This document shows positions 16,629-24,981 of a DNA stretch of 64,000 nt, piece by piece (position 1 is the first letter of the stretch; every line of letters starts with the position of its first letter). A program made the position numbers and the translations under genes. The stretch lies in NCBI RefSeq assembly GCF_900099825.1, contig NZ_LT629693.1, positions 8,133,001-8,197,000 on the forward strand. The letters run 5' to 3'. This DNA comes from Bradyrhizobium ottawaense. GTDB lineage: Bacteria; Pseudomonadota; Alphaproteobacteria; Rhizobiales; Xanthobacteraceae. The notes below the pieces were generated by a model, which worked only from the letters and a program-made list of their open reading frames with translations, was not told the DNA's origin and made no database searches.

Positions 16629-17944
16629 GCCCGTGCCTCCAGCCAGCGCTGCGCCGCCGTGATCGCAAGCTCGCGCAAGTCGTCGTTGACGACAGATTCG
16701 ATCGCCTCGCCCACAAACGCCTGGATCAGCAGCGCCTGGGCCTCCTTCTCGGAAAGCCCGCGGGCGCGCAGATAGAACAACAGGCTTTCGTCGAGCGCGC
16801 CGGTGGTCGCGCCATGGCCGCAGGTGACGTCGTCGGCGAAGATTTCGAGTTCCGGCTTGTTGACGGCCTCGGCCTCGTCCGACAGCAACAGCGCCCGCGT
16901 CATCATCTTGGCGTCGGTCTTCTGGGCGTGGGGCTGCACGATAATGCGGCCCTGGAACACGGAATGACCGCTGTCATCGACGACGGCCCGGAAGACTTCA
17001 CGGCTGGCGCAGTGCGGCACCGCGTGATCCATGAACAGCGTGGTGTCGGCGTGCTGTTTGCCATTGAGCAGGTTGACGCCGTTGGTCTCGACTGTCGAGC
17101 CCTCACCGGCAAAGGCGATGGTCGCCTGGTAGCGGCTGACGCCGGCGCCCGAAACCATGCCGAAGGTGTTGAAGTGCGCATGCGCGCCCAGCGTCACCAT
17201 GCCGGAGGAAATGTTGAAGGCCTCGCGGCTATCCTCGACCAGACGAACATGATCGAGCCTGGAATTGTCACCGATCGCGACGACAAGGGAATCATGGGCC
17301 TGATAGGTCCTGGCGCCGTCGGCCGCAATGTAGCTCTCAACCAGCGTAGCTGTGGCATCCTTGCCGAGCCGAAGCATCGAGCGCGTGAACATGGCAGCAG
17401 GTGCCGCGCCGCTGGCGACGTGGACGATCTGCAGCGGCTGCGTCAGCACCACGCCATTGGCGATCTCGATCACCACGCCGTCGGTCATCATGGCGCTGTT
17501 GAGCGCGACCATCGGATTGTCGCTATCGAGCGAAAACAGTTGCGCCTGCAGCGCGGCGTCGCCGGCCTCCAGCACGTCGCGCAGGGTGCGGACGGCAAGG
17601 CCCTTTTCCAGTCCGCCCAGTTCGGAAAGCTTTGGCGCGAACACGCCGTCCACCAGCACCAGCCGGCGCGCCCCCTTGACGCCCTGCAGCTTCAAGGCTG
17701 AAGCTGCCTTCGTCAGCGCCGCCGCATCCGGCGCGGGCGCCAGCGGCAGCACCTCGCGCATCAGCGCGCGCAAATCCGTGTACTTCCAGTCCTCGATCCG
17801 GCGGTTCGGCAGACCGGTGCGCTCATAAGCCTCGAACGCCGCGCGTCGCGCCTCGGCCGCGCCCGGCAGCCGATCGCGCGCGACCGCAAAGCTGTCGCTC
17901 AGCGGGCGTCCGGTTTCGTTTTTTGCCACAGCAACGTTCATCAT
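16625..17944 (-). CDS. sufD: Fe-S scaffold subunit SufD
   Basis: 439 residues. Part of the SufBC2D scaffold on which new clusters form. SufD family features: the beta-helix core with repeated short strands, the C-terminal conserved region ADDVTCGHGATTGALDE with the conserved Cys/His pair, and the Arg-rich FYLRARGLSEKEAQALLIQA. The N-terminus is helical (PGAAEARRAAFEAYERTG, NRRIEDWKYTDL). It starts 6 bp after sufC ends and overlaps the sufS start by 4 bp. Confidence 0.93.
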   Translation of the reverse strand: MMNVAVAKNETGRPLSDSFAVARDRLPGAAEARRAAFEAYERTGLPNRRIEDWKYTDLRALMREVLPLAPAPDAAALTKAASALKLQGVKGARRLVLVDGVFAPKLSELGGLEKGLAVRTLRDVLEAGDAALQAQLFSLDSDNPMVALNSAMMTDGVVIEIANGVVLTQPLQIVHVASGAAPAAMFTRSMLRLGKDATATLVESYIAADGARTYQAHDSLVVAIGDNSRLDHVRLVEDSREAFNISSGMVTLGAHAHFNTFGMVSGAGVSRYQATIAFAGEGSTVETNGVNLLNGKQHADTTLFMDHAVPHCASREVFRAVVDDSGHSVFQGRIIVQPHAQKTDAKMMTRALLLSDEAEAVNKPELEIFADDVTCGHGATTGALDESLLFYLRARGLSEKEAQALLIQAFVGEAIESVVNDDLRELAITAAQRWLEARA

Positions 17945-17950
17945 AAGACC

Positions 17951-18703
17951 TTAGGCCGCATCTTCGAACTGGGCGTAGCCGGAAGCCTCGAGCTCCAGTG
18001 CCAGTTCCTTGCCGCCGCTTTTGACGACCCGCCCCTTCGACATCACGTGCACGAAATCAGGCACGATGTAGTTGAGCAGCCGCTGATAGTGGGTGATGAC
18101 GACCATGGCTCGATCTGGCGACCGCAGCGCGTTGACGCCGTCGGCGGCGACCCTGAGCGCATCGATGTCGAGGCCGGAATCCATTTCATCCAGAATGCAC
18201 AGGCTCGGCTGGAACAGCGCCATCTGCAGTATTTCGTTGCGCTTCTTCTCGCCGCCGGAGAAGCCGACATTGACGCCGCGCCGGAGCATGTCCTGCGGGA
18301 TGTTGAGGGAAGCCGCGACTTCACGCACCTTCTTCAGAAAGTCCGGCGTCGAGAATTCGCTTTCGCCGCGCGCCTTGCGCTGCGCATTGAGCGCGGTGCG
18401 CAGGAAATTCATGGTGGCGACGCCGGGAATTTCGACCGGGTACTGGAACGCCAGGAACACGCCCTTGGCAGCGCGTACGTCCGGCGCCATTTCCAGGAGG
18501 TCCTCGCCCTTGAACAGGATTTCACCGCCGGTGACTTCGTAGCCCGGCTTGCCGGCGATGACGTGGCTCAGCGTCGACTTGCCGGAGCCGTTCGGCCCCA
18601 TGATCGCGTGCACCTCGCCCGGATTCACGGTCAGCGACAGCCCGTGGAGAATTTCACGCTCCTCGACACGGACCTGCAGATTTTTGACTTCAAGTAGAGA
18701 CAT
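17951..18703 (-). CDS. sufC: Fe-S assembly ATPase SufC
   Basis: 250 residues. ABC-type ATPase that drives conformational change in SufBCD. Walker A GPNGSGKST, signature FSGGEKKRNEILQMA, Walker B LCILDEMDSGLD and switch His in VVITHYQRLL. ATG 18703 gives the standard SufC opening MSLLEVKNLQVRVEEREIL; the longer frame to 18775 has a basic junk leader from the repeat. Strong match in length and order. Confidence 0.94.
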   Translation of the reverse strand: MSLLEVKNLQVRVEEREILHGLSLTVNPGEVHAIMGPNGSGKSTLSHVIAGKPGYEVTGGEILFKGEDLLEMAPDVRAAKGVFLAFQYPVEIPGVATMNFLRTALNAQRKARGESEFSTPDFLKKVREVAASLNIPQDMLRRGVNVGFSGGEKKRNEILQMALFQPSLCILDEMDSGLDIDALRVAADGVNALRSPDRAMVVITHYQRLLNYIVPDFVHVMSKGRVVKSGGKELALELEASGYAQFEDAA

Positions 18704-18724
18704 CAGATTTTTCCGTTTTCTATT

Positions 18725-18828
18725 CCTCGTCCTGAGGAGCGCCGCTAGGCGCGTCTCGAAGGACGTGGCCAACAATCTTTCCTCTCATCCTTCGAGACGG
18801 CTGCTTACGCAGCCTCCTCAGGATGAGG
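18725..18828. repeat. Inverted pair of a palindromic repeat (family P2) between sufB and sufC
   Basis: The arm at 18725-18765 (CCTCGTCCTGAGGAG ... CGTCTCGAAGGAC) is repeated in inverted form at 18785-18828 (start TCATCCTTCGAGACG, end CCTCCTCAGGATGAGG). Each arm also has its own small inner hairpin (CGCC-GCTA-GGCG and GCTGC-TTAC-GCAGC on the plus strand). The 127-bp gap could fold into one long stem in the suf mRNA, between the sufB stop at 18832 and the sufC start. Confidence 0.85.
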
Positions 18829-18831
18829 TCC

Positions 18832-20313
18832 TTATCCAACCGAACCTTCGAGGCTGATCGAAATCAGCTTCTGTGCCTCAACGGCGAATTCCATCGGCAA
18901 TTGCTGCAGCACGTCCTTGACGAAACCGTTGACCACGAGGCCGACGGCTTCTTCCTGGCTCAAGCCCCGCTGCACGCAGTAGAACAGCACGTCCTCCGAA
19001 ATCTTCGAGGTCGTGGCTTCGTGCTCGAACAGCGCCGAGGAATTCTTCGCTTCGACGTAAGGCACGGTATGCGCGCCGCATTTGTCGCCGATCAGGAGCG
19101 AGTCGCAGGCGGTGAAGTTACGCGCGCCGGTGGCCTTGCGATGCGCGGTGACGAGGCCGCGATAGGTGTTCTGCGACACGCCGGCGGCGATGCCCTTGGA
19201 GATGATCCTGGAGGTCGTGTTCTTGCCGAGATGGATCATCTTGGTGCCGCTGTCGACCTGCTGGTGACCGTTCGAGATCGCGATCGAATAGAACTCGCCG
19301 CGTGAATTGTCGCCGCGCAGGATGCAGCTCGGATATTTCCAGGTGATCGCCGACCCGGTCTCGACCTGGGTCCAGGAGATCTTGGAATTTTTGCCGCGGC
19401 AATCGCCGCGCTTGGTGACGAAGTTGTAGATGCCGCCCTTGCCTTCGGAATTGCCGGGGTACCAGTTCTGCACCGTCGAATACTTGATCTCAGCGTCATC
19501 ATGCGTGACGAGCTCGACCACGGCGGCGTGCAACTGGTTCTCGTCGCGCTGCGGCGCAGTGCAGCCTTCGAGGTAGCTGACATAGGCGCCCTTGTCGGCG
19601 ATGATCAGCGTGCGCTCGAACTGGCCGGTGTTGCGCTCGTTGATGCGGAAATAGGTCGACAGCTCCATCGGGCAGCGCACGCCCGGCGGCACGTAGACGA
19701 ACGACCCGTCGGAAAACACCGCCGAGTTCAGCGTCGCGAAATAGTTGTCCGAGGTCGGCACCACGGAACCCAGATATTTCTGCACCAGTTCGGGATGCTC
19801 GCGGATCGCCTCCGAGATCGGCATGAAGATCACGCCGGCCTGCTTCAGCTCCTTCTGGAACGTGGTCGCGACCGAGACCGAGTCGAACACGGCGTCAACA
19901 GCGATTCGCCGCTCGCCCTCGGGACGCACGACGCCTTCCAGCACCTCGACCTCGCGGAGGGGAATGCCGAGCTTCTCGTAGGTCTTGAGAATTTCCGGAT
20001 CGATCTCGTCGAGCGAGCCGATCTGCTTCTTCGGCTTCGGCGCCGAATAGTAATAGAGATCCTGGTAGTCGATCTTGGGGTAGTCGACGCGGGCCCAGGT
20101 CGGTTCGGTCATGGTCAGCCAGCGGCGATAGGCTTCCAGGCGCCATTCCAGCATCCAGGCCGGTTCGTTCTTCTTGGCGGAAATGAAGCGGACAGTATCT
20201 TCCGAGAGCCCCTTGGGCGCCTTGTCGGACTCGATATTGGTCTCAAACCCATATCGATACTGGTCGACGTCGATACGCCTGACGCGCTCGACCGTCTCTT
20301 GTACGGCAGCCAT
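18832..20313 (-). CDS. sufB: Fe-S scaffold subunit SufB
   Basis: 493 residues. Main scaffold protein of the SUF system, where clusters assemble. Conserved regions visible: [86 protein letters not shown] and the C-terminal segment [23 protein letters not shown] 20313 is chosen over 20337 because of the GGAGGA ribosome site and the family start [11 protein letters not shown]. It follows the NifS-like gene by 90 bp, a gap that carries a candidate Irr-type operator, and is separated from sufC by the P2 repeat pair. Confidence 0.95.
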   Translation of the reverse strand: MAAVQETVERVRRIDVDQYRYGFETNIESDKAPKGLSEDTVRFISAKKNEPAWMLEWRLEAYRRWLTMTEPTWARVDYPKIDYQDLYYYSAPKPKKQIGSLDEIDPEILKTYEKLGIPLREVEVLEGVVRPEGERRIAVDAVFDSVSVATTFQKELKQAGVIFMPISEAIREHPELVQKYLGSVVPTSDNYFATLNSAVFSDGSFVYVPPGVRCPMELSTYFRINERNTGQFERTLIIADKGAYVSYLEGCTAPQRDENQLHAAVVELVTHDDAEIKYSTVQNWYPGNSEGKGGIYNFVTKRGDCRGKNSKISWTQVETGSAITWKYPSCILRGDNSRGEFYSIAISNGHQQVDSGTKMIHLGKNTTSRIISKGIAAGVSQNTYRGLVTAHRKATGARNFTACDSLLIGDKCGAHTVPYVEAKNSSALFEHEATTSKISEDVLFYCVQRGLSQEEAVGLVVNGFVKDVLQQLPMEFAVEAQKLISISLEGSVG

Positions 20314-20391
20314 TCTATCCTCCGCTCGCGGTTTCAAGGACCGCGGTGGATCAATCGCAAAAATCGAATTCGAAGTTTCCTGACGAAACGT

Positions 20392-20409
20392 GCTTAGAAC
20401 GATTCAAGC
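20392..20409. promoter_or_regulatory. Candidate iron-control element (Irr-type) upstream of sufB
   Basis: GCTTAGAACGATTCAAGC is an imperfect palindrome resembling the Irr iron-control consensus TTTAGAA-N3-TTCTAAA (10 of 14 defined positions). It lies about 80 bp upstream of the sufB start and overlaps the stop of the NifS-like gene. Irr control of suf genes is known in rhizobia; use of this site here is inferred. Confidence 0.4.
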
Positions 20410-21561
20410 CGTGTTTCGTCGCTCCCCTCTAAGTAAGCCATCGGCGAGCTTTCGCCAAGCCTCCAGGGTCAGATCAATGTCTGCTTCGGAGGTAGACCAG
20501 CCCAGACTGAGCCGCACCGCTCCCTGCGCCAACTCCTTGCCGAACCCCATGGCCGCCAGAACATGCGAGGGCTGGACCTTGCCGGAGGAGCAGGCGGAAC
20601 CCGACGATACCGCAATACCGGCGAGATCGAAGCCAATAACGGCCGTTTCGGCCTTAAGCCCGGGAACCGTGAACAGCGTGGTGTTCGGCAGCCGCGGCGC
20701 GGCTTCCGAAAACACGATCATTCCCGGCGTCTGCTTCAGACCATGCTCGAGCTGGTTCCGTAGGCCCTCAAGCCGTGCGGCGTCTGCGCCGAGGGCGGCC
20801 ATCGCGGCCCTGGTCGCGGCGCCAAAGGCGGCAATCCCAGCGACATTCTCGGTGCCGGCCCGGCGCCCCAATTCCTGCCCGCCGCCGCGCAATAGCGGTT
20901 CCAGGCCCTGCACGTCTTCGGCCAGAACTACCGCGCCGACGCCCTTCGGGCCGCCGATCTTGTGCGCGGAAAGCGTGATCAGATCGGCTTTCAACCGTTT
21001 GATATCAATAGATATCTTTCCCAGCGCCGGGATCGCGTCGACGTGCAGCAGGCCGCCTGCTTCATGCACTACATCAGCGATTTCAGAGACCGGCTGAACC
21101 GCCCCGGTCTCGTTATTGGCCAGCATCACCGATACCAGCGCGGCAGGCTCCCCAGCCAGCCGAGCGCGCAGGTGGTCGAGATCGACGAGCCCCGTCCCTG
21201 TGACCTTGATCGTGCCGATCGCGCCGGTCACAAACCGACCGCCCGTCAGCACCGAAGCGTGCTCAATGGCCGAGACCAGCAGCCGCTGCACGGGCTGCCC
21301 AGTCCCCCGGCGAAGCCCCGGCGTCAGCGCCAGCGCGTTGGCTTCGGTGCCGCCGGACGAAAACACCACGTCCTGCGGCCGGGCCGCGACCGCCGCGGCA
21401 ATGGTGGCCCTTGCGTCCTCGACGAGTCGGCGCGCCTGGCGGCCCTCGGTATGGACCGAGGACGGATTGCCGCTGAACTCCCATGCGGCCGTCATCGCCT
21501 GCTTCGCCTCGGGGCGCAGCGGCGTGGTCGCATTCCAGTCGAGATAGACCCGGTGAGACAT
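20404..21561 (-). CDS. NifS/IscS-like cysteine desulfurase, first gene of the suf operon
   Basis: 385 residues. Group I desulfurase: opens YLDWNATTPLRPEAKQAM; PLP Lys in LSAHKIGGPKGVGAVVL; long active-site loop with the catalytic Cys in SSGSACSSGKVQPSH. Unlike SufS, this class can deliver sulfur without a dedicated SufE. A NifS-like gene followed by sufBCDS is the normal rhizobial suf arrangement, so the operon carries two desulfurases of different class. The usual upstream iscR or rirA regulator is not here. Confidence 0.9.
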   Translation of the reverse strand: MSHRVYLDWNATTPLRPEAKQAMTAAWEFSGNPSSVHTEGRQARRLVEDARATIAAAVAARPQDVVFSSGGTEANALALTPGLRRGTGQPVQRLLVSAIEHASVLTGGRFVTGAIGTIKVTGTGLVDLDHLRARLAGEPAALVSVMLANNETGAVQPVSEIADVVHEAGGLLHVDAIPALGKISIDIKRLKADLITLSAHKIGGPKGVGAVVLAEDVQGLEPLLRGGGQELGRRAGTENVAGIAAFGAATRAAMAALGADAARLEGLRNQLEHGLKQTPGMIVFSEAAPRLPNTTLFTVPGLKAETAVIGFDLAGIAVSSGSACSSGKVQPSHVLAAMGFGKELAQGAVRLSLGWSTSEADIDLTLEAWRKLADGLLRGERRNTA

Positions 21562-21700
21562 CCCTACAATATTACCTGCATTCGCGTGCCGACGGGCGAT
21601 GGCGGCGGCGGCATCGTTGCCATCTCCTTATTGCAATTGGGGATCGCCGCGTCTTCCGCAAATCCTTGACCAAAGCCTTGCGAAAACTCCAGGCTAACGC

Positions 21701-21726
21701 CTTGAACAGACTTCGAGATGTTCAAG
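21701..21726. promoter_or_regulatory. Perfect 8-bp inverted repeat in the divergent suf/hydrolase promoter region
   Basis: CTTGAACA-N10-TGTTCAAG, in the 297-bp gap between the divergent NifS-like gene (start 21561) and the hydrolase gene (start 21859). Half-sites are 18 bp apart centre to centre, roughly two helical turns, which suits a dimeric regulator. Its owner is unknown; an RNA hairpin is the alternative. Just downstream, a TTGCTT/GCTAGA pair might be the hydrolase promoter. Confidence 0.45.
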
Positions 21727-21858
21727 ATGCTTGCTTTTTGCCCCTCGCCTCATGCTAGAACGCCGCCACCAATTCACCGGAAGCGCCGTTCGCGCATCTC
21801 CCAACGACGCCTGATCGCATTCCTCCTCCAGATCACGTCCGTTGCCTAGGGATCATCA

Positions 21859-22506
21859 ATGCCTGAAGTTATTTTCACCGGCCCCGCAGGCCGCCTCGAA
21901 GGCCGTTACCATCCGGCCAAGCAGAAGAACGCGCCGATCGCGATGATCCTGCATCCGCATCCGCAGTTTCACGGCACGATGAATCACCAGATCGTCTACC
22001 AGTGCTACTACGCGTTCGCCCATCGCGGCTTTTCGGTGCTGCGTTTCAATTTCCGCGGCGTCGGCCGCAGCCAGGGCTCGTTCGATCACGGCACCGGCGA
22101 GCTGTCGGATGCGGCTTCCGCGCTCGACTGGGCGCAGACCATCAACCCCGAAGCGCGCGCCTGCTGGGTCGCGGGCTTTTCGTTCGGCGCCTGGATCGGC
22201 ATGCAGCTCCTGATGCGCCGGCCCGAGGTCGAGGGATTTATCTCGATCGCGCCGCCCGCCAATCTCTACGACTTCTCCTTCCTCGCGCCCTGCCCGTCGT
22301 CCGGCCTGATCGTGCATGGCGAAAAGGACGCGGTGGTGCCGCCGAAGGACGTCAACACACTGGTCGAGAAGCTGAAGACCCAAAAAGGAATCGTGATCGA
22401 CCAGCAGATCATCCCCGGCGCCAACCATTTCTTCGACGGCAAGCTGCAGCCGCTGATGGAAACCGTCACCGGCTATCTCGACATGCGGCTCGCCAACGTC
22501 CGCTAA
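21859..22506 (+). CDS. Alpha/beta hydrolase
   Basis: 215 residues. Small serine hydrolase: nucleophile elbow GFSFGAWIG (Ser about residue 113), an N-terminal ILHPHPQFHGTMNH loop shared with the YfhR/dienelactone-like group, catalytic Asp in HGEKDAVVPP and His in GANHFFDGKLQ. Substrate unknown; may be an esterase. It ends a few bases before a truncated DUF1697 gene. Confidence 0.87.
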   Translation: MPEVIFTGPAGRLEGRYHPAKQKNAPIAMILHPHPQFHGTMNHQIVYQCYYAFAHRGFSVLRFNFRGVGRSQGSFDHGTGELSDAASALDWAQTINPEARACWVAGFSFGAWIGMQLLMRRPEVEGFISIAPPANLYDFSFLAPCPSSGLIVHGEKDAVVPPKDVNTLVEKLKTQKGIVIDQQIIPGANHFFDGKLQPLMETVTGYLDMRLANVR

Positions 22507-22508
22507 CG

Positions 22509-22943
22509 ACTGGGTTCGCCGCAGGCTTTGCCGGCGTCCGCACCTACATCGCCAGCGGCAACGTGGTGTTCACCAGCCGCAAATCCGAATCCGCCGTGAA
22601 GAAGGCGCTGGAAGCGGCGCTTGAAAGCTACGCCGGCAAGCCGGTCGGCGTCATGGTGCGTTCACTGGCCGAAATGCAGGCCGTGCTATCAGACAATCCG
22701 TTTCCGAAGGCGCCCGCCAACCGAACCGTCGCTGTCTTTCTAGATCAGCCGCCGCCGGCCGATACGTTCAAAGCCGTCAAAGGCCGCAAAGACGAGCAGA
22801 TCGGCCTCGGCCGGCGCGAGATCTACATTCACTATGGCGACGGCATGGGACAATCGAAACTGGTTATACCCGCCGCCAAGGCAGGAACGGCGCGCAACAT
22901 GAACACGGTCGCCGCGCTCGCGAAGATGGCCTCGGAATTGTAG
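22509..22943 (+). pseudogene. DUF1697 family protein, N-terminus missing
   Basis: About 144 codons encode the bulk of a DUF1697 protein (VRTYIASGNVVFTS, SLAEMQAVLSDNPFP, FLDQPPPADTF, IYIHYGDGMGQSKL). Intact members start near MTTYVALLRGINVGG and are 175-180 residues long. Here the first 35-40 residues are absent and the frame begins right behind the hydrolase stop codon with no start codon or ribosome site. Reads as a deletion that removed the gene head and joined it to the hydrolase. Downstream gst is convergent. Confidence 0.75.
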
Positions 22944-22947
22944 TCGT

Positions 22948-23622
22948 TCACGCCGCCGCGCGGGCCTGCAATCCTGAAAGCCACGACTTCCGCCGCTCGA
23001 TGAAGTCGCGCAGCAGCGCCGGATAATCCGCACTCACCGCCGACCGTACCGACGGCCGCTGCGCCAAATTCCGGCGCCAGCGCGCGAGCTTCGGTTTGCC
23101 GGCGAGAATGCCGAAGTCGGCAATGGCATCGAACACATCGAAATAGCGAAACACCGGCCCGAACACCGCATCGACCAGCGAAAATTCTTCGCCGTCAAAC
23201 CACGGCGATGCGGTGATACGCGCTTCAAGCCGCGCAAACTTCTGTTCGAGCTGGGCCGTCTTGGTCTTGAAGGTGGCTTCGTCTGCCGCCGCATAGAAGC
23301 CCGCGATGTCATTGAGCACGGCTGATCCGAACTCGATCCAGCCGCGATGCTCGGCGCGGGTCAAAGCATTCTCCGGATGCAGCGGCTTTGGCTGGGTCTC
23401 TTCGAGATATTCGAGGATCACGGCGGATTCGAAGATCGCGATGTCGCCGACCTGCAGCACCGGCGTCTTGCCGAGCGGCGACAGCGCGAGGAACCAGTCC
23501 GGCTTGTTGGCGAGATCGATATCGATCCGTTCGAATTCGACGCCCTTCTCGGTCAGCGCGATCACCGCGCGCTGCACATAGGGACAAAGCTTGTGGCTGA
23601 TCAGTTTCAGCGCCGCGACCAT
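22948..23622 (-). CDS. Glutathione S-transferase family protein
   Basis: 224 residues. Thioredoxin-fold N-terminal domain with the SHKLCPYVQRAVIALTEKGV motif (Cys in the CPYV active-site position), the cis-Pro loop GKTPVLQVG and the glutathione-contacting ESAVILEYLEE, then an all-helical C-terminal domain. The active-site Cys resembles omega/beta-like or DHAR-type enzymes. ATG 23622 (GAGGA at normal spacing) is preferred to 23637. A twin palindrome lies 19-50 bp upstream, a strong sign of local regulation. Confidence 0.88.
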   Translation of the reverse strand: MVAALKLISHKLCPYVQRAVIALTEKGVEFERIDIDLANKPDWFLALSPLGKTPVLQVGDIAIFESAVILEYLEETQPKPLHPENALTRAEHRGWIEFGSAVLNDIAGFYAAADEATFKTKTAQLEQKFARLEARITASPWFDGEEFSLVDAVFGPVFRYFDVFDAIADFGILAGKPKLARWRRNLAQRPSVRSAVSADYPALLRDFIERRKSWLSGLQARAAA

Positions 23623-23640
23623 CGGGAATCCTCGCATTCA

Positions 23641-23672
23641 ATGCATGTGCATTAAACTACATGCACCTGCAT
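23641..23672. promoter_or_regulatory. Twin-palindrome operator upstream of gst
   Basis: Two perfect palindromes of identical format, ATGCA-N2-TGCAT (ATGCATGTGCAT at 23641-23652 and ATGCACCTGCAT at 23661-23672). Their centres are exactly 20 bp apart, two helical turns on the same DNA face. This suits two dimers of one regulator binding side by side next to the gst start. No regulator gene lies adjacent, so its owner is unknown. Confidence 0.65.
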
Positions 23673-23705
23673 TAATCCGTCAAGGTCGACACATTGGCTT
23701 CTACT

Positions 23706-24806
23706 TCACGGTCGCGCGATAACGCCCCCGGTCATGGGAATGGGCACCCCCGTGGTGGTGGGATAGCTCAGCGGCAGGCCCTTCAGGCCGCGCGCGGCGA
23801 GGAAACCGAAGGCCTGCGCCTCGATCGAATCGGAGGCCCAGCCCAGCGTGTCGGCCGCCTGCACCGCTGCCGGTGCCAGACACTCGCGCAGCATTCGCAG
23901 CATGGTCAGGTTGCGGGCGCCACCTCCCGCGACAACCCAGCTTTTGGGCTCCTTCGGCAGCAGCGGCACGATCCGGGCGATCGCCGCCGCCGTGAACGCG
24001 GTCAGGGTCGCCGCACCGTCGGCCGGCGACATATCGCCGAGCTTGAGCGAGGCAAAATCGTTGCGGTCGAGCGATTTGGGCGGCGGCAGCGCGAAGAACG
24101 GCAGTTTCAGCGCCCGCGCAATCCAGGCCGCATCGACCCTGCCCTGGGCTGCGGTACGGCCCTCGCCGTCGAAGCGCTGGTTCATGATCCGGAACATGTG
24201 GTCGTCCAGCAGCGCATTGCCGGGCCCGGTATCGCAGGCGATCAGCGTGTCGCCGTCGATATAGGTGATGTTGGAAACCCCGCCGATATTGACCACGACG
24301 ATCGGCCCCTCGCGCTGCAACGACTGCGCCAGCGCCCGGTGATAGACCGGCACGAATGGCGCGCCCTGCCCGCCGGCTTCGACGTCGGCGGCGCGGAAAT
24401 CGTGCATCACAGGGATATGGATCGCCTTGGCCAGCGCGGTGGCGTCGCCGATCTGCACGGTCAGCCGGCGCTCCGGCCGGTGCAGCACGGTCTGGCCGTG
24501 AAAGCCGACGATATCGATATCCGAAAAGGCGATTCGGTGCTGGGCGACAAAGGCGGCCACCGCCTCGGCATGGGCCGATGTGACGACAGACTCGGCCTCC
24601 CGGAGGCAGCCCGGCCGGGCGTTGCGCTGCGGCAGGTCGACCGCCTCATACAGCGCCTGGCGCAGCAGGTTGCGCTCGGATTCGGTATAGGGCCGGTATC
24701 CGGACGGCCCGAAGGCGGTCACCCGGCGGCCGTCGGTCTCGATCAAGGCGACGTCCACCCCGTCGAGCGAGGTGCCGCTCATCAGACCTATTGCCGTCAA
24801 CATCAT
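23706..24806 (-). CDS. anmK: Anhydro-N-acetylmuramic acid kinase
   Basis: 366 residues. Opens and phosphorylates 1,6-anhydro-MurNAc from recycled cell-wall fragments, giving MurNAc-6-phosphate. ASKHA-fold motifs: GLMSGTSLDGVDVALIE, GFHGQTVLHRP, DFRAADVEAGGQGAP, ANIGGVSNIT-like VVNIGGVSNITYI, CDTGPGNALLDD and the C-terminal VAGGGARN. ATG 24806 or the adjacent 24803 gives the standard start; the longer frame to 24878 has no ribosome site. Divergent from tyrS; the arrangement anmK/tyrS is common in alphaproteobacteria. Confidence 0.92.
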   Translation of the reverse strand: MMLTAIGLMSGTSLDGVDVALIETDGRRVTAFGPSGYRPYTESERNLLRQALYEAVDLPQRNARPGCLREAESVVTSAHAEAVAAFVAQHRIAFSDIDIVGFHGQTVLHRPERRLTVQIGDATALAKAIHIPVMHDFRAADVEAGGQGAPFVPVYHRALAQSLQREGPIVVVNIGGVSNITYIDGDTLIACDTGPGNALLDDHMFRIMNQRFDGEGRTAAQGRVDAAWIARALKLPFFALPPPKSLDRNDFASLKLGDMSPADGAATLTAFTAAAIARIVPLLPKEPKSWVVAGGGARNLTMLRMLRECLAPAAVQAADTLGWASDSIEAQAFGFLAARGLKGLPLSYPTTTGVPIPMTGGVIARP

Positions 24807-24981
24807 TGTCGTCGTGCCTTCGCAGCGCCCTGCTCGATTCGTCCCGCCGACGACGACCAGCTTGTGCCAAACACACACATCTTATAATGCCACATCGGCG
24901 CGATTACGGCATCCTGTTCCGCTATGGTTCCCCTAATTGCTACAATTACCGTGAAAATAGAATGATCAGAGTCGCTTACCA

